Assembly (NCBI GenBank): GCA_964409245.1
Contig: CAYPCQ010000021.1
Location: 22,661-86,660, forward strand
Reading direction: 5' to 3'
Length of the DNA stretch: 64,000 bases
DNA from: CAIMWS01 sp964409245
GTDB lineage: Bacteria > Verrucomicrobiota > Verrucomicrobiia > Limisphaerales > UBA1319
Shown: positions 17,375 to 26,358 of the stretch, in pieces
Position numbering within the stretch: position 1 is the stretch's first letter
How the letters are laid out: each line of letters opens with the position of its first letter
The notes under the pieces: model-generated
What the model was told of the DNA's origin: nothing
Databases searched by the model: none
Seen by the model: only the letters and a program-made list of their open reading frames with translations
Program-made: the position numbers and the translations under genes

Positions 17375-18790
17375 TCAGAAAACAAAGGCCCCATTCTGGT
17401 AAATCCCGGCGGGCACCGGGACGGGTTCGGCCCCCTCGTGCGCGAATTCCACCCGGCCGCGGCAGACCACACCCGGCTCGAAATAGAGCTTGCCTGTCAC
17501 TTTGAGCGAATCGCAATCAATCAGCGACGGCACGCCCCGGGCGAAGCTGCGGTCAAAGCCGGCCATGACCCGGTAATAGCGTGGATCCAGCACTATCTCC
17601 GGCGGCTTTCCCCGCCGGCTCTCCGCCAGCACCAGGCAATGGTCCTCCGTCTCCACGTAGGCGTCGGAGCGAATCGCCAGGAGATCGCCCGTGGTTTTCA
17701 CCGGGGCGAACCGGCTGCGGGGCGTCACCACTGCGCCCGCGTTTTCAAAACACCCGATGGCCGCACCCATGGCCGATTCCAGCTGCCATACCCGCGGCGA
17801 GAGCGGATCCCGCGGATCGGTGGTCTTCAAATTCTTGATCAACGGCAGCGAGAGCAGGCCCCCATGCTTCGCGAGCGCCTCCCGCAGGTGATCCAGCCGG
17901 AGCCAAAGGTTGTTGGTGTTGAAAAAACGGTGGCGCGAAACATCCTGGAATAGTCCCTCATCCTCCTTGGGGCATTGCGCCGCCTCGCGCAGAATGAACC
18001 GGCCATCGCTTTTCCGGCGGGCCAGGTGGCCGCCTTTGTTGTCCGAGGGGGTCCGCTCTGCCACCTCCATCATGAACGACAGCCCGGAAGCGGCGAAATA
18101 CTCCAGGAGCTTCAAGTCCACGGTGGCGCCCAGATTGTCCGAGTTGGACACAAAGAGATACAGGATGCCCCGGCCCAGCAGGCGGTCCAGCAATCCGTTG
18201 CCGGACAGGGTGGGATAAATGTCCCCGTGGCCGGGCGGGCACCACTCCAGCTCCGGCGCGGCGGGCCAGATGGCCGGCTCCAGGGTTTGCCAGTCCAGCT
18301 TGGGCACGCGGCTCTGGAGGAAATCCACCTCCCCCGCCGACCACAACGCCGGATAGCGCTGCAGGAAGTCCAGCGTGTCGCGCCGGGTGTTGAAGCTGTT
18401 CATCAGGTAGAAAGCCGGCTCGGATATCCGGTATTTGGAGCGGAGGAAGAGGATTTGCCGGGCGATGTAGTCTAAAAACGTGTCTGTGCCTTTCACCGGG
18501 ATGAGGGATTTCACCCGCTCCAGCCCCATCGTGGTGCCCAGCCCGCCGTTGAGCTTGATCACCGCCAGCTTCATCAGGCGGGCCTGGGCCTGCAAGCCCT
18601 CGGGCTCCAGATCCCCCAGGCTGGGCAGGGTGGTTACCGGCTCAATGGCCGCCTCCGGCCACAGCCCGGTTTCCCCCTGCTGCACTTTGTGGACCGCATC
18701 CAAAAAGGCCGTGATCGTGGGCGTTGCCAGCCCCGCCTCCCGCATCTTCTGCGTGATCCGGGCTTCCAATTGGAGCGTATTCGTGGCCAT
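17375..18790 (-). CDS. UTP--glucose-1-phosphate uridylyltransferase (UDPGP family, eukaryotic type)
   Basis: The 471-residue cytoplasmic enzyme makes UDP-glucose from UTP and glucose-1-phosphate. The UDPGP nucleotide-binding signature is visible at about residues 75-100 as LAVIKLNGGLGTTMGLE followed by KSLIPVKG. Further family features are FLFVSNSDNLGATVD-like text (LFVSNSDNLGATVD) and the NTNNLWLRLDHL segment. Length agrees with UGP2-type rather than with the shorter GalU enzymes. The ATG at 18790 is preferred; a TTG two codons upstream is in frame. It lies 115 nt upstream of the glycan cluster on the same strand and is divergent from the MttB gene, so a link to sugar metabolism is possible but not shown. 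Confidence 0.9.
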   Translation of the reverse strand: MATNTLQLEARITQKMREAGLATPTITAFLDAVHKVQQGETGLWPEAAIEPVTTLPSLGDLEPEGLQAQARLMKLAVIKLNGGLGTTMGLERVKSLIPVKGTDTFLDYIARQILFLRSKYRISEPAFYLMNSFNTRRDTLDFLQRYPALWSAGEVDFLQSRVPKLDWQTLEPAIWPAAPELEWCPPGHGDIYPTLSGNGLLDRLLGRGILYLFVSNSDNLGATVDLKLLEYFAASGLSFMMEVAERTPSDNKGGHLARRKSDGRFILREAAQCPKEDEGLFQDVSRHRFFNTNNLWLRLDHLREALAKHGGLLSLPLIKNLKTTDPRDPLSPRVWQLESAMGAAIGCFENAGAVVTPRSRFAPVKTTGDLLAIRSDAYVETEDHCLVLAESRRGKPPEIVLDPRYYRVMAGFDRSFARGVPSLIDCDSLKVTGKLYFEPGVVCRGRVEFAHEGAEPVPVPAGIYQNGAFVF

Positions 18791-18949
18791 GCTCAAGTCG
18801 TTATAAAGGATGATCGGCGCTTTTCAAGGCTGGCCCGCGGCATCCTGGAGCCCGGAAATTCCGGGCCGGCGATGGCGGTGGCTGCGCGCGGACGGCATAA
18901 TTGCTTACTTAACGCGCATCCCCGGTAAAAAGCAAGGTTTAATACTCAT

Positions 18950-18977
18950 TTGCGCCCCCTGCCCCGTCGTATATAAA
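18950..18977 (+). promoter_or_regulatory. candidate promoter for the MttB-family gene
   Basis: A TTGCGC box at 18950-18955 and a TATAAA box at 18972-18977 are separated by 16 nt. The -10-like box is only 10 nt before the ATG at 18988, so a transcript from here would be nearly leaderless, or translation would begin at the ATG at 18997. Confidence 0.3.
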
Positions 18978-18987
18978 TGCGGGGTTT

Positions 18988-20424
18988 ATGGCAACCATGT
19001 CGCTGCAGATCCTGTCCCAGGCGGAAGTGAACGCCATCCACGAAACCTCGCTGGCCATCCTGCGGGAGGCCGGTGTGCGGGTGCATCACGAGGCCATCCT
19101 GCGGTTGATCGGCGAACAGGGCGGCCGGGTGGATCGGGACCGCCAGCTCGCCCGCCTGCCGGAAAAAATGGTCATGGAGGCGGTCGCCCGCGCGGGCAAA
19201 CAATTCGTCCTGCACGGCCGCGGAGCCGGCCGCACCGCCCGTTTCGGGTTCGGCGACCTGAACCAATTGTCCAGCCCCGGCCAATATGCCTGGATCGACT
19301 CCGAAACCCAGGCCCAGCGGCCCGCCACCCTGGCCGATGCCCGCCAGGCCATCCGGCTGGGGGACGCCTTGAGCCAAATCACCATCGTCGGCTCCATGGC
19401 GCAGCCCCGGGAGATCAGCGAGCACTACCGCGAGGTGGAGCTGACCGCGGAATTGGTGAAGGGAACCACCAAGCCCACGCGCACCTGGGTCCACAACCGG
19501 CCCGCCGCGCGCTGCGTGCTGGAAATCTACCGGGCCATCGCCGGCGGCGCCGCCCAACTGCGCGCCCGCCCCATGGCGGAATGTTTTCTCGAGCCGATCA
19601 GCCCCCTGCAGTTCCCCCGGGACGGCCTGGACGCGATGATCGAGTTCATCGCCGCCGGCCAGCCGGTGAGCATCGGCCCCATGGCCATGGCTTCCGGCAC
19701 CGCCCCCGGCACGCTGGCGGGCACGCTGGCCCAGGAAAACGCGGAAATCCTCGCCGGGGTGGTCATCGCCCAACTGCTCGAGCCGGGCACCCCGATCCTC
19801 TACGGGGGGATTCCCCACATCCTGGATCCGCGCCACAGCATCTGCTCTTTCGGCTCCCCGGAACAAGGGCTCATGGCGGTGGCCATGGTGCAAATAGCCC
19901 GCGCTTATGGATTCGCGGCCTACATCAATGTGGGCCTTACGGATGCCAAAGCTCTCGACACCCAGGCCGGCATGGAAAAAGCCGCCACCCTCACCCTGGG
20001 CGCCCTCGCCGGGGGCGAGTTGTTCGGGCACGCCGGCATTTGCGGCACCGACCACGGCGCCTCGCTGGAATGGCTGGCCGCGGACGATGAGCTGCTGGCC
20101 TATGTAAAACGCCTGGTCCGCGGGTTCGAGGTCACCCCGGAAAAACTGGCTGCGGACGTCGTGCAAGCGGCCGGCCCCGGCGGCAATTTCCTCGCCGAGC
20201 CGCACACCGTCACCCATTTCCGCGGGGAATTGTGGGCCCCCGGCGCGGCCTGGACCCGCCAGGCTTGGGCCACCTGGAATGACACCGGCCGCACTACCAT
20301 GGCCGGCCGCCTGCGGCAGCGCGTGGGCGAAATCCTCGCCCAACACACCGTGGAGCCTTTGGCGGAGGACCTGGCGGCCGAGGTGGACCACATCGTGGCC
20401 CATGCCCGCCAGGAGCTGGGCTAA
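18988..20424 (+). CDS. trimethylamine methyltransferase family protein (MttB superfamily, non-pyrrolysine)
   Basis: The 478-residue TIM-barrel protein belongs to the MttB/MtgB superfamily, which moves methyl groups from quaternary or tertiary amines to a corrinoid protein. Family features include NAIHETSLAILREAGVRVHH at the N-terminus, a central GPMAMASGTAPGTLAGTLA segment, and a C-terminal EPHTVTHFRGELWAP. The frame is open without an internal TAG, so it is not a pyrrolysine-dependent MttB and would resemble glycine betaine-type members. No corrinoid protein (MtbC-like) or reductive activator lies nearby, so substrate and partner are unknown. It is transcribed alone, divergent from UGPase. 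The start could be 18988 or the ATG at 18997. Confidence 0.85.
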   Translation: MATMSLQILSQAEVNAIHETSLAILREAGVRVHHEAILRLIGEQGGRVDRDRQLARLPEKMVMEAVARAGKQFVLHGRGAGRTARFGFGDLNQLSSPGQYAWIDSETQAQRPATLADARQAIRLGDALSQITIVGSMAQPREISEHYREVELTAELVKGTTKPTRTWVHNRPAARCVLEIYRAIAGGAAQLRARPMAECFLEPISPLQFPRDGLDAMIEFIAAGQPVSIGPMAMASGTAPGTLAGTLAQENAEILAGVVIAQLLEPGTPILYGGIPHILDPRHSICSFGSPEQGLMAVAMVQIARAYGFAAYINVGLTDAKALDTQAGMEKAATLTLGALAGGELFGHAGICGTDHGASLEWLAADDELLAYVKRLVRGFEVTPEKLAADVVQAAGPGGNFLAEPHTVTHFRGELWAPGAAWTRQAWATWNDTGRTTMAGRLRQRVGEILAQHTVEPLAEDLAAEVDHIVAHARQELG

Positions 20425-20497
20425 ACCTTGCCCGGCATGATTCCAGCCGCTGCCTTCCATTACCCACGGCCATTCCAACCACCACAAAAGGACCCGC

Positions 20498-21652
20498 ATG
20501 ATGAAACTGAACCCATGGTTTTTTTCCGCCCTCGCGGCCGCCTGGCTGTGCGTTTCCGCCCAGGCCCAGCGCCAGGCTGCCGCGGTCGCCACGGTCATCA
20601 GCGGCTTCCTGGTTTCGGTCCGGGTCACCGATGGGGGAGCGGGTTATCTGGTTGCGCCCACGGTCACCATTTCCGGCGGCGGTGGCAGCGGGGCGGTGGT
20701 GGTGGCAACGATCTCCAACGGGGCCGTCGATAAGATTGAGATGACCCATGCCGGCAGCGGTTATACCTCCACGCCCATCGTCATCATTTCCGCCCCCACG
20801 CTCGTCAAGCCGCCGTTCAGCGACGGACTGGTGGCCTATTACCCACTCAATGGCAACCCCAACGACGAAAGCGGGAACGGAAACCATGGCTCCGCCACCT
20901 CGGTGGCTTACGCCGCGGACCGCGCGGGCGAACCGAACGGATCCGCCCAATTCGATGGCAGCGCCAGTGCCATCGAGGTGACCCGCTCCCCCAGCCTCGC
21001 GCTCAGCTCCGCCGTCACCCTTTCCTGCTGGATCCTGAACGAGCTGCCGGCGGGCGCCCATCATTTCCTCGTGGGGATGGAGAATTATTACGGGCTGGTG
21101 CATTCCAAGCTGCAGATCAGCCAGAGCGGCAGCCTGCTCTTCTACAATGCGCGCTGTTTCCTGGATTTCCCCGTGCAAGCCTATCAATCCCAATGGGCCC
21201 ATTATGTGGGGGTATCCGATGGCGCCCACTCCTTCTTGTATGTCAACGGCCAGCTGGTTCAGTCCGCTAACGAAGCCGCCATACCCCTGGCCCCCAATAC
21301 CGGCCTGCTCACCATGGGCCGCCTGCCCTACAACCTGCCCGGTTTTGGCTGGCTGCCCTTCAAAGGCAGAATGGACGAGGTCCGCATTTACGACCGCGCC
21401 CTATCGGCCCGGGAAGTCGAGGATCTGTATCATTATGAGGCTCCCGAACCACCCACCCTGGAGATCGCTGTGAAAACCGTCCAGATCAAGATGCGCCTCA
21501 AGCCCGCCCGGAAATACCAGATCCAAGCCTCGGCGGACCTCCGGACCTGGGACAACCTCGGCCCCCCCATTCTCGCCACCACTTCCGAAGTCCTCCAGGA
21601 ATTCAACGTCAGCGAAACCGGCCGCTATTTCCGCGTCAACGAAGTGCCGTAG
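20498..21652 (+). CDS. secreted LamG/concanavalin-fold protein with one glycine-rich beta unit
   Basis: The 384-residue protein starts at an ATG preceded by AAAGGA; a second ATG follows immediately. The signal peptide is within MMKLNPWFFSALAAAWL, ending near AQA. Residues about 30-90 form one copy of a unit (ITDGGAGY-type: VTDGGAGYLVAPTVTISG, then GGGGSGA and SGYTSTPIVIIS) that is duplicated in the paralogue at 32496-33947. Residues about 110-310 are a LamG-type domain opening with DGLVAYYPLNGNPNDESGNG and closing with MDEVRIYDRALSAREVEDL. The last 60 residues (KTVQIKMRLKPARKYQIQAS, then GRYFRVNE) form a tail domain also shared with the paralogue. Likely cell-surface or secreted; ligand unknown. 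Confidence 0.85.
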   Translation: MMKLNPWFFSALAAAWLCVSAQAQRQAAAVATVISGFLVSVRVTDGGAGYLVAPTVTISGGGGSGAVVVATISNGAVDKIEMTHAGSGYTSTPIVIISAPTLVKPPFSDGLVAYYPLNGNPNDESGNGNHGSATSVAYAADRAGEPNGSAQFDGSASAIEVTRSPSLALSSAVTLSCWILNELPAGAHHFLVGMENYYGLVHSKLQISQSGSLLFYNARCFLDFPVQAYQSQWAHYVGVSDGAHSFLYVNGQLVQSANEAAIPLAPNTGLLTMGRLPYNLPGFGWLPFKGRMDEVRIYDRALSAREVEDLYHYEAPEPPTLEIAVKTVQIKMRLKPARKYQIQASADLRTWDNLGPPILATTSEVLQEFNVSETGRYFRVNEVP

Positions 21653-21823
21653 TCTAACGCTTTTCTTTTCCGCCAGCCTGCCCGGCGAGCGGACCATCCC
21701 CCCGAGGGGCAAACGCGGGCCTGGCGGGATCCTATTAGCCCCCCCCTGCCACCCACCACTCCGGACTGCCGGGAGCAGGACGGCGTAAAACCCCAACCAC
21801 GGGATTGACACCGCCGGCATCTG

Positions 21824-22852
21824 GTGGCAAAAAGGCGGCGTAATCCATCGGAACGGTTTATGTACAAAGTTGCCGAACACTTGCACACGCGTCCGCCCTG
21901 GGAACGGATGATGCTCATCCACGAGCGCATCCAGGGAGGTGCTTTCCCCAATTGCTCCACCCTGGCCAAGGAGATCGATGTCTGCATCCGCACGGTGCTG
22001 CGCGATGTGGATTTCATGCGGGACCGCCTGCGCCTGCCGATCAAATACGATGATCTGAAATATGGGTTTTGCTACACGAAGCCGGTGGAAAAATTCCCCA
22101 GCCTGCCGGTGACGGAGGCGGAATTGTTTGCCCTGCTGGTGGCGCACAAAGCCATCGCCCAATACCACGGCACCCCGTTCGAAACGCCGCTGCGGAGCGC
22201 GTTCCAGAAGCTGACCACCCAGCTGGGGAGCACCACTCCGCTCTCGCTGGACGGCCTGGCCCAGGTGCTGTCGTTCCGGCCGTTCGCGCCGGAGGACACC
22301 GACCTCGAGCTGTTTGAGGTTCTGCACCGGGCCTTGCAGGAGCGCCGGGAGGTGCGGTTCCACTACCGCAACCTGGGGACTGTCCGGGCCAACCAGCGCC
22401 AGGTGCGGCCCTACCACCTGGCCTGCATCGACAACCATTGGTATCTGTTCGCCTTTGACCCCGCCCGGCAGGATATGCGCACCTTTGCCCTCACCCGCAT
22501 GAGCCGCCCGGAGCTGACCGACCACCGCTTTGCCCGGCCCAAAAACTTCAATCCCGATGAATACCTGCGGGGCAGCCTTTCCGTTTTCAAGGGCAAGGAG
22601 GATTTCGAGATCGTGGTGCTGTTCGACGCCTGGGCGGCGGACTTGATCCGCGGCCGGCAGTGGCACGGCAGCCAGGAGATCCAGGAACTGCCCGGCAGGA
22701 AACTCCGGATGCGAATGCGCCTGAACAACCTCGAGGAGATGGAGCGGTGGATCCTCAGCTGGGGCCGCCACGCCACCGTCGAACGCCCCAAAAAGCTGAT
22801 CATCCGCCTCCGTGAGGCCGCCCGGGAAGTGGCGGCCAAATACCGCGAGTAA
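21824..22852 (+). CDS. WYL-domain transcriptional regulator
   Basis: The 342-residue protein has an N-terminal winged HTH (about residues 25-90: HERIQGGAFPNCSTLAKEID, RTVLRDVDFMRDRL) and a WYL domain at about 165-240 (HRALQERREVRFHYRNLG, VRPYHLACIDNHWYLFAFD) plus a C-terminal extension. WYL domains sense ligands, often nucleic acids or nucleotides, and regulate stress, repair or defence genes. The listed GTG start keeps a basic N-terminus (MAKRRRNPSERFMY). An ATG at 21860 is an alternative and neither has a strong ribosome site. It is followed, after 230 nt without a gene, by the HEIGHH, SPOUT and RtcB genes on the same strand, which it may regulate; this is inferred from position only. Confidence 0.85.
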   Translation: MAKRRRNPSERFMYKVAEHLHTRPPWERMMLIHERIQGGAFPNCSTLAKEIDVCIRTVLRDVDFMRDRLRLPIKYDDLKYGFCYTKPVEKFPSLPVTEAELFALLVAHKAIAQYHGTPFETPLRSAFQKLTTQLGSTTPLSLDGLAQVLSFRPFAPEDTDLELFEVLHRALQERREVRFHYRNLGTVRANQRQVRPYHLACIDNHWYLFAFDPARQDMRTFALTRMSRPELTDHRFARPKNFNPDEYLRGSLSVFKGKEDFEIVVLFDAWAADLIRGRQWHGSQEIQELPGRKLRMRMRLNNLEEMERWILSWGRHATVERPKKLIIRLREAAREVAAKYRE

Positions 22853-23083
22853 GGCCGGTCAACCGGGGCCTGCCAGCCCCTCCCCAGGCCTGATTCAGCA
22901 AATTTTTCGGGCGGCAAAAATGATTCCGGCTGAAGGACATAGGCCGGCCGGTTCCAGCCGTCTGCGATTTTTAAGTTGGCAGATAATGGTTTCTGTATTA
23001 CCTTTGTCATCATTGCAGTTATTGAAAAAGAATAGCAACCACAACCCTTCGAGAAAGGCACTCCCGGCCCGGCGCTTCCGTTG

Positions 23084-23773
23084 ATGTCCCGCAGCAGGCA
23101 CACTGACCCCAAGCGTTTGCTGGCGGCCAGGAGGGTATGCGCACCGGACGAACCGCGCGGCTCGCACAACCGCACGGACCACCGGAACGCTGCGCGGAGG
23201 CATAAGGAACTGGGCCTGTCCCACCAGCCCATCCGCAACCGGCCAGCCTTGGAAGCGCCCTTGCCGGAAATCCGCATCCACGAGCCGCGGCCCGGTCATG
23301 GCTTCACGGTCACCCGCCGGGAAATCACCCAGGTTTTGCGCTTTTTTGGCGCGGTCTGCTGCTACGGGCTGCGCGCCATTGAATTACGCCGGCCACCGGG
23401 CACCCCCACCCGCGGCAGCCTGGTGCTGGGGAGGCTGGCGGTCCCCGGCCGGATCCTGCTTTACGATCATCCGCCGTCCCCGTGGATCATCCCGGGCGCC
23501 CTGCCCGCGTGCCAGGCCGCATGGCTGCGCCGGGCGGGAGCGGCGGTGCGGGCAGCGGGCGGCGGGCTGCAAACCATTGTGGATTGGCCCGGGAACACCT
23601 TGCGCGATTTCATCCTTTTCGACGTGCTGATGCACGAAATCGGCCATCACCTCCTCCAGCAATACCAAGGCAAACGCCCCGCGCGCGTGGCCCGCACCTG
23701 CGACCACGAGGCCGCAGCCGGCCGGTTCGCCCGGCGTTGGCGGGACCGCTTTTTGTCCGCCTCCCAATCCTGA
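23084..23773 (+). CDS. putative metalloprotease-like protein with HEIGHH motif
   Basis: This is a 229-residue protein of no recognised family. A candidate zinc-binding helix reads LMHEIGHHLLQQY with H184, E185 and H188 as an HExxH motif. It is followed 20 residues later by CDHEAAAGRFARRW (D207, H208, E209), which could supply a third ligand. Residues 1-60 are highly basic and low in predicted order (SRSRHTDPKRLLAARR). There is no signal peptide, so it should be cytoplasmic. The ATG at 23084 follows a possible TTG at 23081. The stop codon overlaps the ATG of the SPOUT gene (TGATG), which implies translational coupling. Proteolytic activity is not demonstrated, and the motif alone could be structural. 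Confidence 0.6.
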   Translation: MSRSRHTDPKRLLAARRVCAPDEPRGSHNRTDHRNAARRHKELGLSHQPIRNRPALEAPLPEIRIHEPRPGHGFTVTRREITQVLRFFGAVCCYGLRAIELRRPPGTPTRGSLVLGRLAVPGRILLYDHPPSPWIIPGALPACQAAWLRRAGAAVRAAGGGLQTIVDWPGNTLRDFILFDVLMHEIGHHLLQQYQGKRPARVARTCDHEAAAGRFARRWRDRFLSASQS

Positions 23774-24834
23774 TGAACACCCCCACCCTCATTGGCGACC
23801 AAATCGAAAACCCCTGGAACGCGCTGACCATGGTGCACGCCGCGGCCATGCTGGGCGGCGCGTGCTGGTTCCGCGACCCCACCGGCCAGCTGGGCCGCGA
23901 ATGGCAGACGGCCCTGCCCGGCACGGGCGAGCTGCCCGCCCTCTCCCGGGAACAGCTGGCGGAACGCTGCCCGCTGCTGGTGGCCTTCGACAATTCACCC
24001 CAGGCGGCCGATGTCTATGGCTTCCGTTTACCCAAGGAACCAGCGGCAGCCCTGGTGGTGGGCAATGAACGCCGGGGGCTCACCCATGAAGTCCGCTCCA
24101 CCGCCCGCTACGCCCTGCTGATCCCCATGGTTTCCCGCCAGGTGAATTGCCTGAATGTGGCCGCGGCGGCGGCGGTGGGGCTTTACTACCTGTCCCGCCG
24201 TGATGGGCACAAGCTCACCCTCGCGAACCATCCCCACAAAAACCGTCCCGACCTGCTGCTGGCGGGCGCCGGCGACCAGGTGGAGCTGGGCAGCTCCATC
24301 CGGTCCGCCTGCGCCTTCGGCTGGGAGCAGGCTCTCGTGGAGGACCGCTCCGGGGTCTGGTTCGGCTGTGATCGGGTGACCCGCTCGGAGGGGCGCGGAG
24401 CCGCGCGCCGCGGGCGCAACCCGATCCGGCTGATCCCCGCCGAACCGGCAACCCGGTACGCCTACCAGGAGGTGGCGGTGATCACCACCCGGCACCCGGG
24501 CATTCCCCTGCCCCAGGCCCGGCTGGCGCAAGGATCCCAACAGATTCTGGTGATCCCGGATGAAAGCCGGATGGATGCCAGCGGGGAGGATTGGCAGCGG
24601 CTCGGCCAAAGCGTCCAATTCGTGAACCTGGATCTGCCCGCGGTGGAATTCCCCTACCACTACCGGCTGATCGCGTCCATCGCCCTGGCGGAGGCCGCCC
24701 GCCAGGTCGGCCAGACGCCGCGCCGCCGGGAGCATGACCGCCGGGAATCCAGGGTCACCTACCGCCAGGAGCTGCGCGCCACGCCCGCCGGCCGCGGCGA
24801 ACTCGTCTATCTCGAACACCTGGTGGATTATTGA
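23773..24834 (+). CDS. SPOUT/TrmH-family RNA methyltransferase, probably double-domain
   Basis: The 353-residue protein has three TrmH-type motifs in its first 145 residues: ENPWNALTMVHAAAMLG (motif 1, 12-28), VVGNERRGL (motif 2, 95-103) and IPMVSRQVNCLNVAAAAAV (motif 3, 117-135). This is a complete knotted SAM-binding fold for 2'-O-ribose methylation. The second half looks like a degenerate repeat: ELGSSIRSACAFGWEQAL (171-188) recalls motif 1 and LVIPDE recalls motif 2. SPOUT enzymes dimerise through this fold, so an internal pseudo-dimer is plausible. The start overlaps the stop of the HEIGHH gene, and RtcB begins 45 nt after it. The substrate RNA is unknown. The N-terminal assignment is firm; the second domain is inferred. 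Confidence 0.75.
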   Translation: MNTPTLIGDQIENPWNALTMVHAAAMLGGACWFRDPTGQLGREWQTALPGTGELPALSREQLAERCPLLVAFDNSPQAADVYGFRLPKEPAAALVVGNERRGLTHEVRSTARYALLIPMVSRQVNCLNVAAAAAVGLYYLSRRDGHKLTLANHPHKNRPDLLLAGAGDQVELGSSIRSACAFGWEQALVEDRSGVWFGCDRVTRSEGRGAARRGRNPIRLIPAEPATRYAYQEVAVITTRHPGIPLPQARLAQGSQQILVIPDESRMDASGEDWQRLGQSVQFVNLDLPAVEFPYHYRLIASIALAEAARQVGQTPRRREHDRRESRVTYRQELRATPAGRGELVYLEHLVDY

Positions 24835-24879
24835 TCCGGGACCGGCCGCCATGGCTGCTTTAACTGTTTTTTCAGCAAC

Positions 24880-26166
24880 ATGAAAATCGACCACAACTAC
24901 AACGAAGAACGGAAATGGAAAAAGCCGCCCGCCCTTTTGAGCAAAAAGAAAGCCTTCGATTATGCTCAAGACGGCCAGGATCTGCGCTGCCATGACAAGA
25001 CGGAGTCGCGGGATATCATCCTGAATGGGAAGCTGATCCGGGTGTGGCATCCCGAAGCCCGGGGCGACCGGGATTTGCTCGCCGCGCTGGGCAAGCTGTC
25101 GCGCTATCCCGACCTTTATCCCTACCTGGCCATCATGCCCGATTATCACCTCGGCGAGTCCTCCGTGAATGGCGTGGTGCTGCCCTCCCGGCGCCTGCTG
25201 TATGTGAACCTCATCGGGGGTGACATCGGCTGCGGGATGGCCAGCCTGAAATTGCCCGCAGGCTTCGACGCCGTGGCGGACCGCCTGCGCGACCTCTTCG
25301 GCCAGATCCATGAGCGGGTGCCGTGCGGGCGCCGGGTGCACATCACCCCGTGCGCGGAGGCCGCCAGCCTGCCGCTGTTCACCGAGGATCTCGAGCTCCT
25401 GAACCACGAGAATGTGCGCCGCGGCCGGCAGGAGCTGGGCACGCTCGGCGGCGGCAACCACTTCGTGGAGGTGCAAAAAAACGCGGGCGGCGAGCTGAAC
25501 GTCATGGTCCACACCGGCTCCCGGATCATGGGCCAGCACATCCGCAACCGGTTCCTGAAACAATGCGCCTCGCCGGGCAATCCCTCCGGCGTGTTCATGC
25601 TGGAGGCGGAATCCCCCGAGGGGCAGGCCTACCTGGCCCACGTGGACTGGGCCGTGCGGTATGCGCGGGAAAACCGGCGGGAAATAATGCGCCAGGTGTT
25701 CGCCGCCTTCCAGAACGTGGTCCCCGCGCTCCAGGAAACGCCCTTTGAACGCTGCCTCGCCGGCCTGGTGGACAAGCCGCACAATTTCCTCGCGCGCGAA
25801 AACCATTTCGGCGCGGACGTTTACGTGCACCGCAAAGGGGCCATCCAAGTGCCGGAGGGGATGGACGGGCTGATCCCCGGGAGCATGGGCACGGCCTCCT
25901 ACCTCGTGCGCGGCCGCGGGAACCGCTTCAGCTTCCACTCCTGCTCCCACGGCGCCGGGCGCAAGCTGACCCGGGCGAAAGCCCTGGCCACCATCCGCAA
26001 GACCGATTTCCTCAAGGCCATGGAAGGCATCGTTTCCCGGGCGGACGACAGCATCCTGGACGAAGCCCCGCAAGCCTACAAAGACATCCAGGAAATCCTC
26101 CGCTACCAACGCGATTTGGTCCGGGTGGTCGAAGCCTTCACCCCGCTGATTTCCATCAAAGGGTGA
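24880..26166 (+). CDS. RtcB-family RNA ligase (RtcB2-like)
   Basis: The 428-residue protein has the RtcB motif set: GGDIGCGM (D115 and C118, metal binding), LGTLGGGNHFVE (H194), VHTGSR (H211), DKPHNF (H301), PGSMGTASY and CSHGAGRKL, in which H357 would be the guanylylated histidine. RtcB joins RNA 2',3'-cyclic phosphate or 3'-phosphate ends to 5'-OH ends using GTP and Mn2+. The N-terminal 50 residues and overall length differ from E. coli RtcB and recall the shorter RtcB-like group coupled with release factor H, but no prfH is seen here. It is the last gene of a run of HEIGHH, SPOUT and RtcB behind a WYL regulator, and ends before a strong hairpin at 26294-26329. Confidence 0.9.
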   Translation: MKIDHNYNEERKWKKPPALLSKKKAFDYAQDGQDLRCHDKTESRDIILNGKLIRVWHPEARGDRDLLAALGKLSRYPDLYPYLAIMPDYHLGESSVNGVVLPSRRLLYVNLIGGDIGCGMASLKLPAGFDAVADRLRDLFGQIHERVPCGRRVHITPCAEAASLPLFTEDLELLNHENVRRGRQELGTLGGGNHFVEVQKNAGGELNVMVHTGSRIMGQHIRNRFLKQCASPGNPSGVFMLEAESPEGQAYLAHVDWAVRYARENRREIMRQVFAAFQNVVPALQETPFERCLAGLVDKPHNFLARENHFGADVYVHRKGAIQVPEGMDGLIPGSMGTASYLVRGRGNRFSFHSCSHGAGRKLTRAKALATIRKTDFLKAMEGIVSRADDSILDEAPQAYKDIQEILRYQRDLVRVVEAFTPLISIKG

Positions 26167-26293
26167 TGGATTCCGGGGTGCCCGCAGCGATCTGTCAAAT
26201 CCCAAGGAACGTGACTTCCCTGGCGGTTTCCACTCCGACGGTGCGGAAATCACCCCAACGTGTCCGAAGGAAGAAAATCGAAGGGGAAAGCAA

Positions 26294-26329
26294 AACCGCG
26301 GATAAGGCGGCCCAGCCTCATCCGCGGTT
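26294..26329. terminator. terminator hairpin between convergent rtcB and HEAT-repeat genes
   Basis: AACCGCGGAT at 26294-26303 pairs perfectly with ATCCGCGGTT at 26320-26329, and the 16-nt loop can form a further AGGC/GCCT stem. Read on the minus strand it is followed by TTGCTTT, so it fits the HEAT-repeat gene best; it may also stop transcripts from rtcB. Confidence 0.65.
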
Positions 26330-26358
26330 GTTGAATTAACGATCAGCGCCTGGAGCGT

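Noticed and set aside
18988..20424. Pyrrolysine-containing MttB
   Set aside because: The reading frame is complete without an in-frame TAG, and no pyl genes are nearby.
24028..26253. Long open minus-strand frame opposite the SPOUT and RtcB genes
   Set aside because: The plus strand encodes two proteins with complete catalytic motifs; the antisense frame shows none and has no ribosome site.
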